Source of the DNA: CAZVXI01 sp964631295
GTDB taxonomy: Bacteria > Planctomycetota > Phycisphaerae > Phycisphaerales > SM1A02
Reading direction: 5' to 3'
NCBI GenBank assembly: GCA_964631295.1
Contig: CAZVXI010000195.1
Span: 1-5,665, forward strand
Length of the DNA stretch: 5,665 nucleotides
The translations under genes were made by a program, and so were the position numbers. The notes under the pieces were generated by a model. The model ran no database searches and was not told where the DNA came from. It worked only from the letters and a program-made list of their open reading frames with translations. Within the stretch, counting starts at the first letter, position 1, and each line of letters starts with the position of its first letter. This document shows, piece by piece, positions 1-4,778 of this stretch.

Positions 1-432
1 ACGAAGTCCGGCACATCCGCGACGGTCTCAGGCCTGACGATCCGCCTGGAGCGTGTGCCGGTCTACAATCTGCACGTCGCAGGGCTGCATACCTATGCGG
101 TTGGCGAGCTCGGTATAAGCGTACACAACGACTGTGATCCAGAGTTTGTGCCGATTACCATCGAACGTGATCCGATCAAGGGGCAACGTCATGATCGAGT
201 TCCAACACGCGACATACGGCGAGATTGGAGCGATTATCATGGTGAACCGTGGCCTGTTGATGATCGAGGAGTGCCATATCACGCAGATCACGATTGGCCA
301 CTCTTTGACGGTGGCTCTAATCATCCAACAAACATCACGCCGCGACTGCCTGGCGACCATCGTCAACGCCATACTGACCGGGGTGATTGGTCGCGATGGA
401 GTCGGTGGAGGAGAAACAAGAGGCGGTATTGA
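1..432 (+). CDS. C-terminal end of a polymorphic toxin: Hint domain plus HNH-type nuclease tip (5' partial)
   Basis: The reading frame is open from the first base, so the start lies upstream. In-window residues 19-43 carry the typical end of a Hint/intein-like autoprocessing domain: VYNLHVAG, HTYAVG and a closing VHN. The His-Asn pair (residues 42-43) is where such domains cleave to free the C-terminal toxin. The remaining 100 residues (44-143) form the toxin. Around residues 94-131 it has D-H-x-x-P-L-x-x-G-G-S-N, then N111, then D-H120-x3-H124 and GDWSRW. This is the layout of HNH/endonuclease VII-fold (treble-clef) nuclease toxins, with H97, N111, H120 and H124 as likely metal or catalytic residues. 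The last residues are strongly basic (RRNKRRY), which suits nucleic-acid binding. By family knowledge the full gene is probably a large RHS/YD-repeat exported toxin; an RHS fragment downstream supports that. The target (DNA or RNA) cannot be read from the sequence. The HNH assignment is by motif only. Confidence 0.85.
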   Translation, partial: TKSGTSATVSGLTIRLERVPVYNLHVAGLHTYAVGELGISVHNDCDPEFVPITIERDPIKGQRHDRVPTRDIRRDWSDYHGEPWPVDDRGVPYHADHDWPLFDGGSNHPTNITPRLPGDHRQRHTDRGDWSRWSRWRRNKRRY

Positions 433-434
433 CA

Positions 435-1214
435 ATGTATGAATGGTTGACAACATTGCTGGCGGAGGTACATACTCCACGCTTCTTTCTAACCAATATA
501 ACTTCGGATGTGGAGCATTCTTTGACGACATGGCCGGTTACGCCTCCAAGATCATATCAAACATTCATACAATCCTTTGGTGCCGTGCAGTTGTTTCGAG
601 AGCAGAATTTTTATCAACTCCAGATTTTTCAACACCCGGCAGTGTGCGGCGAGCGACTTGCATTTGGCTCGCTGCAATCATCGTATGTGAGTTGGGAATA
701 TCGTCGCGGTACTCTCAATAATGAGCCCCATGTTATTCTCATAACACGTGATGGATCGATTTGGCAGAACACTCATATCACATTTGAGGAATGGTTACGC
801 AATGCAGTCTTGAATCTGCGATCCACATATTTACCATCAGAGTGGAAAGCAATTTGTCGCGGGCCGAGGCCGTTTTCTATAGATGACGAACGAATAGTGG
901 CTATCCGGCGACGATTCGAGATCGTCCGATATGCCTATGACAATGGGCAGTACGCACTTGAGATTCAAAATAGGTCTGATGGTCACATTCCGTTTCTTAC
1001 GTTGAATGTTACATATCCTGATGACAGACGGCACGGAGGTAAGTGGGTACCAGTCGGCCATATTCATCCAGGTGAATCATCGAAGGTTACGTTTACTCCG
1101 AGTAAGGGTGTGAGTCACCCGGACAACGCAATTATTGAGATCGCGCCAGACCCACGTCCAGAGGATCGAGAGATGTACTGGGAGTTCAGGCGTTGGGATG
1201 CGAGTGAGCAATAG
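435..1214 (+). CDS. Probable immunity protein, SUKH (SMI1/KNR4)-like, with C-terminal beta-rich domain
   Basis: Begins two bases after the toxin stop codon, the classic position of the cognate immunity gene, and should protect the producer by binding the nuclease tip. The 259-aa product has no signal peptide or membrane segment, so it is cytoplasmic. Residues about 35-125 resemble the SUKH fold: PRSYQTFIQSFGAVQLF (the usual 'yk.fl..fG' entry), a middle stretch ending in FGSLQSSYVSWEY, an ILITRDGSIW strand, and ITFEEWL, matching the family's 'sF.eWL' exit. Residues about 160-255 look like a separate beta-sandwich: ALEIQNRSDGHIPFLTLNV, WVPVGHIHPGESSKVTF and an acidic PRPEDREMYWEF ending. ATG 435 is preferred because AAGAGG lies about 11 bases upstream. 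ATG 396 and TTG 387 are in frame and would overlap the toxin. Third codon positions are richer in A/T than in genes from 1859 onward, consistent with a transferred cassette. Immunity role inferred from position and fold resemblance. Confidence 0.7.
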   Translation: MYEWLTTLLAEVHTPRFFLTNITSDVEHSLTTWPVTPPRSYQTFIQSFGAVQLFREQNFYQLQIFQHPAVCGERLAFGSLQSSYVSWEYRRGTLNNEPHVILITRDGSIWQNTHITFEEWLRNAVLNLRSTYLPSEWKAICRGPRPFSIDDERIVAIRRRFEIVRYAYDNGQYALEIQNRSDGHIPFLTLNVTYPDDRRHGGKWVPVGHIHPGESSKVTFTPSKGVSHPDNAIIEIAPDPRPEDREMYWEFRRWDASEQ

Positions 1215-1215
1215 C

Positions 1216-1577
1216 GAGCACGCAAATGGCGCGAAAGTGGACCAAGCAGATCCCTTGCACCGACTGGAGAGCGTCGACACTGGCACGCTGTCGGGCTCGA
1301 CCATCAGCGGCACTCCCGGAAGAGAACAGGACTTCACGCTCGATGTGCTCGGCAACTGGTCTGCGTATCTGACCAAGACGAACGGCACGACTGACCTGAG
1401 CCAGACGCGTACGCACAACGATGCCCAACTCCCTCATCCGAACGACGGATGACCACAACGAGCCATGGCGGCCGGTGGACGGACGCGAAGTGGCTGCGCG
1501 TCGGCAACTGTCCGCAAGCGAGCGACTGGGTCCGGGGGTTCGACACGAGTTCAATCCACAGCAAACGGCAGAGTTGA
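1216..1577 (+). pseudogene. Degraded RHS-core fragment (orphan toxin-tip cassette remnant)
   Basis: The frame closing at 1452 translates to a stretch typical of RHS repeat proteins: D-x-LHRLESVDTGTLSGSTISGTP, then REQDFTLDVLGNWSAYL, then a TRTHND ending near 1420. RHS cores normally continue from there into '..NE..' and 'YDaaGNm' blocks, but this frame loses similarity and stops. The neighbouring frames carry possible continuations: NSLIRTTDDHNEPW at about 1424-1465, and W-T-D-A-x5-VGN then PQASDWVRGFD at about 1480-1545, ending at TGA 1575-1577. Two or more frameshifts would be needed to join them. There is no convincing start codon or RBS. RHS loci often carry such core stubs downstream, each once fused to a spare toxin tip; this one seems dead and no tip domain is recognisable. 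The first block is convincing, the later blocks tentative, and the boundaries approximate. Confidence 0.65.
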
Positions 1578-1585
1578 TGAATCGC

Positions 1586-1614
1586 TTGAAATACTTCGTT
1601 AGGCAAACTAACCT
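1586..1614 (+). promoter_or_regulatory. Candidate sigma70-type promoter ahead of the microprotein and marR genes
   Basis: TTGAAA (1586-1591) and TAACCT (1609-1614) are separated by 17 bases, in a locally AT-rich patch between GC-rich flanks. Transcription would start near 1621 and run into the small gene at 1713 and the MarR gene at 1859. The -35 match is good (5 of 6) and the -10 match only partial (TAnnnT). A TTATAT at 1614-1619 is an alternative -10 but sits too far from TTGAAA. No nearer promoter for marR was found by eye. Confidence 0.35.
1598..1612. promoter_or_regulatory. Inverted repeat GTTAG-N5-CTAAC, possible operator
   Basis: Perfect 5-bp arms (GTTAG at 1598-1602, CTAAC at 1608-1612) around GCAAA. 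It occupies the spacer and the start of the -10 of the candidate promoter at 1586-1614, where a repressor would block RNA polymerase. MarR proteins bind short dyads and commonly autoregulate, so the MarR encoded downstream is the obvious candidate ligand. This is inference; short arms of this kind also arise by chance. Confidence 0.3.
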
Positions 1615-1712
1615 TATATCCAGAGCCGTGCTGCGTCAAGGACTGATGCACCACGCACTGGCCACGATGGCGCTCAAAGTCGAGGCAGGACGCCTCAGGG
1701 GATCGGACCGCG

Positions 1713-1862
1713 ATGCATCCGCAGGGATCGCACGCAAGCAATGGCGGCTCGTCGCCTCGGCCGAGGCGGCGGGCTGTCGATGCGCTGTTTGTGCTGATGG
1801 CGTTGCCGTTCCTCGCGATGCGCATTCGAGAGTGTGGGGGGTGTGGGGGGTATGAGCGGTGA
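1713..1862 (+). CDS. Candidate 49-aa single-pass membrane microprotein
   Basis: A short ATG-started frame, not recognised as a known family. The N-terminal part is polar and then basic (PRPRRR at about residues 14-19). A hydrophobic helix follows, AVDALFVLMALPFLAM (about 20-35), then a short RIRE stretch and a Cys/Gly tail with CGGCGG (two CGG units). Basic residues on the N side and a hydrophobic core of about 16 residues fit a small inner-membrane protein. About three quarters of its third codon positions are G or C, as in the real genes nearby. Its TGA (1860-1862) overlaps the GTG of the MarR gene by four bases (GTGA), the arrangement of translationally coupled genes. Against it: no strong Shine-Dalgarno is seen just upstream of ATG 1713, and length alone proves little. 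If real, it may act with or be controlled by the MarR protein. Confidence 0.35.
   Translation: MHPQGSHASNGGSSPRPRRRAVDALFVLMALPFLAMRIRECGGCGGYER
1833..1850 (+). repeat. Two tandem copies of TGTGGGGGG
   Basis: A perfect 9-base direct repeat with two runs of six G, just before the MarR start. In the microprotein frame it encodes CGGCGG, so unit-number change would keep that frame while slippage within a G run would break it. It is also where the marR ribosome-binding site should lie, and no clean GGAGG is present, so the G-runs may serve loosely. Confidence 0.6.
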
Positions 1863-2413
1863 CGGGCGGTGGACAACAGTTGCCGCGGCGAGGGCGAGGG
1901 CGAGAGCGCGGTGTGGAGGGAGGGGAGTCCGGTGGAAATCCCGCGAGGCGGTCTGCATCGAGATCGTCACGCCGGAGCGAGCCTGGCTCGACTGCTCAGC
2001 AACTGCACTCTGCCGCGATCCGCCTGCTGCGCGCGTTGCGCACGACCGACGCTGCCTCCGGTCTGCCTGCTCCGCAACTGTCTGCGCTGAGTGTGCTGGT
2101 GTTCGACGGGCCTCGGACGCTTGGTGAGTTGGCCGCGAGCGAGGGTGTCAAGCCGCCGTCGATGACCAGAACGGTGCAGGGGCTTGAGGCGGCCGGGATG
2201 GTTCGGCGAACACAGGACCCGGAAGATCGCCGGGTGGCCATCCTGCAAGCGACGGCCCGGGGGGAACGAGCACTGACATCCGGCCGGGAGCGTCGGCTGC
2301 AACAACTCGCCTCGCTGATGGCTGACCTGCCTGCCCGCGACGTTGCCACCCTGCGCGATGCTGCTGCAATCATCGGGCAGATGGTTGACAACGAGCATGC
2401 GGCCGATCAGTAG
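1859..2413 (+). CDS. MarR-family winged-helix transcriptional regulator
   Basis: A cytoplasmic DNA-binding regulator of the MarR family, which act as dimers and often repress their own gene plus a neighbouring transport, stress or catabolic gene. From residue 46 the layout is typical: dimerisation helix QQLHSAAIRLLRALR, then LSALSVLVFDGPRTLGELA (helix 2), a recognition region KPPSMTRTVQGLEAAGMVRR (about 98-117), the wing with DPEDRR (120-125) and a C-terminal dimerisation helix ending near 176. The core matches the usual length of about 140 residues. The first 45 residues are extra: low complexity, Arg/Gly/Ser-rich, encoded partly by GCGAGG hexamer repeats (1888-1905). The GTG at 1859 is chosen because it overlaps the preceding stop; GTG 1913 is an alternative that removes 18 residues. 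Ligand and targets are unknown. Domain call is firm, start is not. Confidence 0.88.
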   Translation: MTGGGQQLPRRGRGRERGVEGGESGGNPARRSASRSSRRSEPGSTAQQLHSAAIRLLRALRTTDAASGLPAPQLSALSVLVFDGPRTLGELAASEGVKPPSMTRTVQGLEAAGMVRRTQDPEDRRVAILQATARGERALTSGRERRLQQLASLMADLPARDVATLRDAAAIIGQMVDNEHAADQ

Positions 2414-2630
2414 AACTCATCATGCACTGCTGCTGCCGCGATGCTGAGGTTGTTGCCGGCTTGTGCAATTGATGTGCATGATTTGATCGGGAAAAACCTG
2501 CCTGTTGCTTTGAAAGGCAAACACACAGTTTTGATTCATCACCTGCTGAGCACACAAGCTTCCTTCGCGAACTGCCGCGTGTGGCGGTCGACTGAGTATC
2601 TTCCCGCACTGCCGGGCCTACACTCGCAGC
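2414..2630. other. Intergenic region between marR and the BtuF-like gene
   Basis: No gene is supported here. By eye it holds a weak hairpin (TGCCT 2499-2503 with AGGCA 2515-2519, followed by TTTT at 2529-2532) that could be a poor terminator, the repeated hexamer TGTGCA (about 2462 and 2473), and at its right edge the -10-like box of the next gene. No cobalamin-riboswitch core was recognised, although the downstream product is cobalamin-related. Confidence 0.4.
2619..2624 (+). promoter_or_regulatory. -10-like box TACACT immediately before an ATG (probable leaderless start)
   Basis: TACACT ends six bases before ATG 2631, so transcription would start at or next to the A of the start codon. There is no Shine-Dalgarno upstream of this ATG, which fits leaderless translation. 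No good -35 hexamer was seen at 16-18 bases. Confidence 0.45.
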
Positions 2631-3590
2631 ATGCGTGTTGTTTCGCTTCTGCCATCTGCAACCGAAATCCTGGCTGCGGTCGGTGGTGCGCATCTGCTCG
2701 TTGGCCGATCGCATGAATGCGACTTTCCTGCAGGGCTTGCGCATCTTCCCGTGCTCACCAGTCAGAAGACGCTTGCGACCACCAGTGCGGAGATTGACAG
2801 GCAGGTACGCGAGGCGCTCGGCAGCGGACCGCTGAACAAGAATGTGGATCATGGCAATGATGGGTCGCCCGATGCGTCGCTCTACGCGCTTGATGTTGAT
2901 CTGCTTCGTGATCTCGCGCCGGATGTCATTCTCACGCAGGACCTGTGCGATGTATGTTCCGTTGATCTGAATACGGTGCGCCGCGTTGCTGCGGATATGT
3001 CGCCTGCGCCGGAGATTGTGTCGCTCAACCCGACGTCTGTCTTTGATGTCTTCGATGATCTGCTGAAGGTGGGTGATGCGGTTGGCCTGCATCATGAAGC
3101 CGAGGTCGCCATGGTTGGGTTGCGCGGCAGGTACTGGGAGGCGATCGACTTTGTGAATCCCTATCTCGACGGGCCGGTGGTTGCATTCCTCGAATGGATG
3201 GACCCGCTGTTTGCAGGTGGGCACTGGACGCCGGAGCTGATCGAAGCCGCGGGGGGGCGACATTCGCTCAACGCGGCTGGGGAACGCAGTCGTCAGATCA
3301 ACCCGGAAGACCTGCTGGAGGCCATGCCTGAGCGCTTGATCGTGTGCCCGTGCGGGTACGATCTTGCTTCGATCAATCGTGAGTTGTCAACTCTGACGGC
3401 ACGCAAGTGGTGGCCGTTGTTGCCGGCCGTGCAGGATGGTGGTGTCGCGCTGGTGGACGGCAGTGCGATGTTCAATCGGCCCGGGCCGCGCCTCGTCGAC
3501 GCGATGTGCTGGCTTGTGAGTTGGTTTAACGATCGGCCGGAGTTGCATCCGCCGGAGTTTCCGGTGCGCATGCTGCCCGACGGACGGTAA
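2631..3590 (+). CDS. BtuF-like cobalamin-binding protein (TroA-like periplasmic-binding fold), no signal peptide
   Basis: Belongs to the helical-backbone metal/vitamin-binding family that includes BtuF, the B12-binding component of ABC importers. Visible hallmarks are VSLLPSATEIL (residues 4-13), VGRSHECDFP (24-33), LTSQK (42-46), SLYALDVDLLRDLAPDVILTQDLCDVCSV within 83-111, VVAFLEWMDPLFAGGHWTPE (183-202) and RLIVCPCGYD (235-244). The 319 aa cover the whole fold. There is no signal peptide or lipobox: the protein starts directly with the first beta strand, and ATG 2631 is supported by the adjacent -10-like box. It therefore should act in the cytoplasm, or rely on non-classical export, unlike true BtuF. 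A hydrophilic insertion at about 65-82 (KNVDHGNDGSPD) lies before the SLY motif and looks unusual. No permease or ATPase gene is adjacent, so a direct import role is unproven; corrinoid or other cofactor binding is the likeliest function. Confidence 0.85.
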   Translation: MRVVSLLPSATEILAAVGGAHLLVGRSHECDFPAGLAHLPVLTSQKTLATTSAEIDRQVREALGSGPLNKNVDHGNDGSPDASLYALDVDLLRDLAPDVILTQDLCDVCSVDLNTVRRVAADMSPAPEIVSLNPTSVFDVFDDLLKVGDAVGLHHEAEVAMVGLRGRYWEAIDFVNPYLDGPVVAFLEWMDPLFAGGHWTPELIEAAGGRHSLNAAGERSRQINPEDLLEAMPERLIVCPCGYDLASINRELSTLTARKWWPLLPAVQDGGVALVDGSAMFNRPGPRLVDAMCWLVSWFNDRPELHPPEFPVRMLPDGR

Positions 3591-3625
3591 GGTGAATCGC
3601 CTGTGATGTGCTGCTGGTTGGCTGC

Positions 3626-4507
3626 TTATGCGTTGCGTCGTCTGCGTGAACGTCGCCCGGCGAATCCTGCCATGCCCAGCAGTGCAAGTGCGCCCGGTGC
3701 CGGGACTGATTCGACAGTGATGTAAACCTCGAACGACTCGGCCATGCCTGCTTCGCTGATGAGCAGCGTCGGAACAACGAGGCTGCTCGGGTCGAATCCG
3801 CCGTCATCATCACCGCCACCGTCGTCGCCGCTGTCGCCATCGCCGCCATCGTCGCCGCTGTCTCCGCCACCATCATCGCTGCCGCCACCGTCGTTGCCGT
3901 CGGGCTCGCCGTCACCATCGTCGTTGCTGGTGTCATCGGACGGATCAACTTCGCCACGGGTGTCTGGGTCGATGCCGGGCCAGCCGGTGAGTGTTGCCGT
4001 CAGCGATCCCTGGTTGCCGAGCGAGACCATGTACGGTGCTTCCGAGTTGTGCACGCCGTTTTCTGCATCGAGATTTGAAAGCCGCTCTGCGAGTTGCTCG
4101 GAAGTCTCATTGGAATGCAGTTCAACCGGGCCGTCGTAGTCGAATCCGACGGTGACTTCTTCCATCAGACCCTGGAAAGAAAGCAGATCAATGTCTGCGC
4201 CTGGCGAGTTGTTGTACTGATTCAGGCCTGTGTCGACAACCGTGACGGTCAGCACGACGTTGAACCCAGCATCTTCCAGAAGCGATGCAAGATCGATCGT
4301 AATGACATTGTAGTCGTTGTCACTCTCGAGTTGCCCGGTAACAGAAATATACTCGCCGAAGTCACCTTCATAGTTAATCTCGGCGAATCCCGCGTTGGCG
4401 AACGTCCCAAGATTCAGCGTATCCACATCTGCCTGCGTGGCCGGTGCTGCTATTGCAACTGCACCTGCGCCCCATGCCCAGAACATCGCCAGTCGCCTGC
4501 CGTTCAT
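3626..4507 (-). CDS. Secreted PEP-CTERM-type surface protein with Asp/Gly/Ser-rich linker
   Basis: The 293-aa product has a signal peptide (MNGRR, hydrophobic residues 6-20, likely cleavage after ATQA at 26) and a C-terminal sorting tail: VPAPGALALLGMAGFAG (268-284) followed by RRSRRRR. That three-part tail (Pro motif, hydrophobic helix, Arg cluster) is the PEP-CTERM signal recognised by exosortase, which processes proteins for the outer surface or matrix; the exosortase is not in this window. Residues 27-175 form a probable beta-rich domain (NVITIDLASLL, NVVLTVTVVDTG, EEVTVGFDYDGPVEL) of no family I recognise. Residues 179-239 are an acidic Asp/Gly/Ser linker, possibly calcium-binding. ATG 4507 is chosen over an in-frame upstream start because GAGGGG sits six bases before it and the signal peptide begins there. 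The gene converges on the BtuF-like gene with 35 bases between stops and diverges from the DUF1573 gene. Ligand and role are unknown. Confidence 0.85.
   Translation of the reverse strand: MNGRRLAMFWAWGAGAVAIAAPATQADVDTLNLGTFANAGFAEINYEGDFGEYISVTGQLESDNDYNVITIDLASLLEDAGFNVVLTVTVVDTGLNQYNNSPGADIDLLSFQGLMEEVTVGFDYDGPVELHSNETSEQLAERLSNLDAENGVHNSEAPYMVSLGNQGSLTATLTGWPGIDPDTRGEVDPSDDTSNDDGDGEPDGNDGGGSDDGGGDSGDDGGDGDSGDDGGGDDDGGFDPSSLVVPTLLISEAGMAESFEVYITVESVPAPGALALLGMAGFAGRRSRRRRNA
3791..3973 (-). repeat. Low-complexity tract encoding an Asp/Gly/Ser-rich linker
   Basis: About 180 bases built from imperfect GAT/GAC/GGC/GGT/AGC triplets on the coding strand, giving units such as GGGSDDGGGDSGDDGG. 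On the plus strand it reads as CCGCCATCGTCG-like repeats. Near-identical triplets make it prone to in-frame slippage, so linker length may vary between strains. The opposite-strand Pro/Ser frame is an artefact of this tract. Confidence 0.8.
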
Positions 4508-4513
4508 TTTCGT

Positions 4514-4519
4514 CCCCTC
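4514..4519 (-). promoter_or_regulatory. Shine-Dalgarno GAGGGG for the PEP-CTERM gene
   Basis: Six bases upstream of ATG 4507 on the minus strand. It fixes that ATG as the start and shows that this gene uses a conventional leader, unlike the two flanking plus-strand genes. Confidence 0.65.
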
Positions 4520-4537
4520 GGGTGTGAGCGCCGAGTG

Positions 4538-4568
4538 CTGATCGCACACATGCCGCATGGGCGATCAG
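4538..4568. promoter_or_regulatory. Nested double inverted repeat upstream of the PEP-CTERM gene
   Basis: Outer arms CTGATCGC (4538-4545) and GCGATCAG (4561-4568) are perfect 8-bp complements. Inside lies CATGC-C-GCATG (4549-4559), also a perfect dyad, with nearly the same centre (about 4553-4554). It sits 31-61 bases upstream of the PEP-CTERM start, so it could be a DNA operator or a hairpin in the 5' leader. A third GCGATCA copy occurs at 4728-4734 in the same intergenic region. Confidence 0.5.
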
Positions 4569-4587
4569 GTCTGCGCCGATGGATCAA

Positions 4588-4605
4588 CTGTGATGCGCAT
4601 CACAG
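4588..4605. promoter_or_regulatory. Perfect 18-bp palindrome matching the CRP/FNR-type consensus
   Basis: CTGTGATGCGCATCACAG is fully self-complementary and contains TGTGA-N6-TCACA, the CRP consensus half-sites at exact spacing. It lies about 80-100 bases upstream of the PEP-CTERM start (4507) and about 174 bases upstream of the DUF1573 start (4779), so control of the former is likelier. Regulator identity is inferred from the consensus only; no regulator of this family is encoded in the window. Confidence 0.55.
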
Positions 4606-4696
4606 GCGACGCAAACCGTCCAGATGGTTTTTTCATCCCCGTGGTGCGCGGGCTCTGTTATCGGCTCCACGCATCTGGCTCGCGGGGCTGTGCGGC

Positions 4697-4709
4697 TCCG
4701 ATGATCGGA
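4697..4709. promoter_or_regulatory. 13-bp dyad TCCGAT-G-ATCGGA, possible operator
   Basis: Perfect 6-bp arms around a single base, about 55 bases upstream of the -10-like box of the DUF1573 gene. Nothing identifies a binding protein, and chance occurrence is possible. Confidence 0.25.
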
Positions 4710-4763
4710 CCTGCCCTGGCTTCACCTGCGATCACTTCAGATGACTGCCCGCCCGGCCGACGC

Positions 4764-4769
4764 TACCCT
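4764..4769 (+). promoter_or_regulatory. -10-like box TACCCT just upstream of the DUF1573 start
   Basis: TACCCT ends nine bases before ATG 4779, which would give a leader of only a few bases. No Shine-Dalgarno precedes that ATG. Same TANNNT-near-ATG layout as at 2619-2624. Confidence 0.35.
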
Positions 4770-4778
4770 TCTTCGCTT

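Noticed and set aside
1421..1855. 144-aa plus-strand open frame between the RHS fragment and marR
   Set aside because: No recognisable domain, no ribosome-binding site, and its first part overlaps the decaying RHS sequence. A few residues (NSLIRTTDDHNEPW) may be a frameshifted RHS piece, so it is treated as part of the pseudogene region.
1334..1876. 180-aa minus-strand open frame across the RHS remnant
   Set aside because: Pro/Arg/Ser/Cys-rich translation without domain features. It is antisense to the RHS similarity and to the microprotein, typical of a GC-rich shadow frame.
2499..2532. Hairpin plus TTTT as a marR terminator
   Set aside because: Five-bp stem with an 11-base loop, and the T run is about 10 bases past the stem; too weak to call.
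2414..2630. Cobalamin riboswitch ahead of the BtuF-like gene
   Set aside because: The conserved B12-box and core elements are not seen, and the TACACT box against the ATG argues for a leaderless mRNA with no room for a riboswitch.
2370..3263. 297-aa minus-strand open frame
   Set aside because: Antisense to the well-supported BtuF-like gene, with an Arg/His/Gln-rich composition and no motifs.
3591..3625. Bidirectional terminator between the convergent genes
   Set aside because: No stable hairpin with a flanking T or A run is visible in these 35 bases.
3744..4139. Plus-strand Pro/Ser-rich frame (SPPPSSP-like)
   Set aside because: It is the complement of the Asp/Gly/Ser linker tract of the PEP-CTERM gene, which has signal peptide, RBS and sorting tail in its favour.
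4628..4633. T6 run after a weak AACC/GGTT hairpin, terminator-like
   Set aside because: The stem is only four base pairs and no gene ends upstream of it on that strand.
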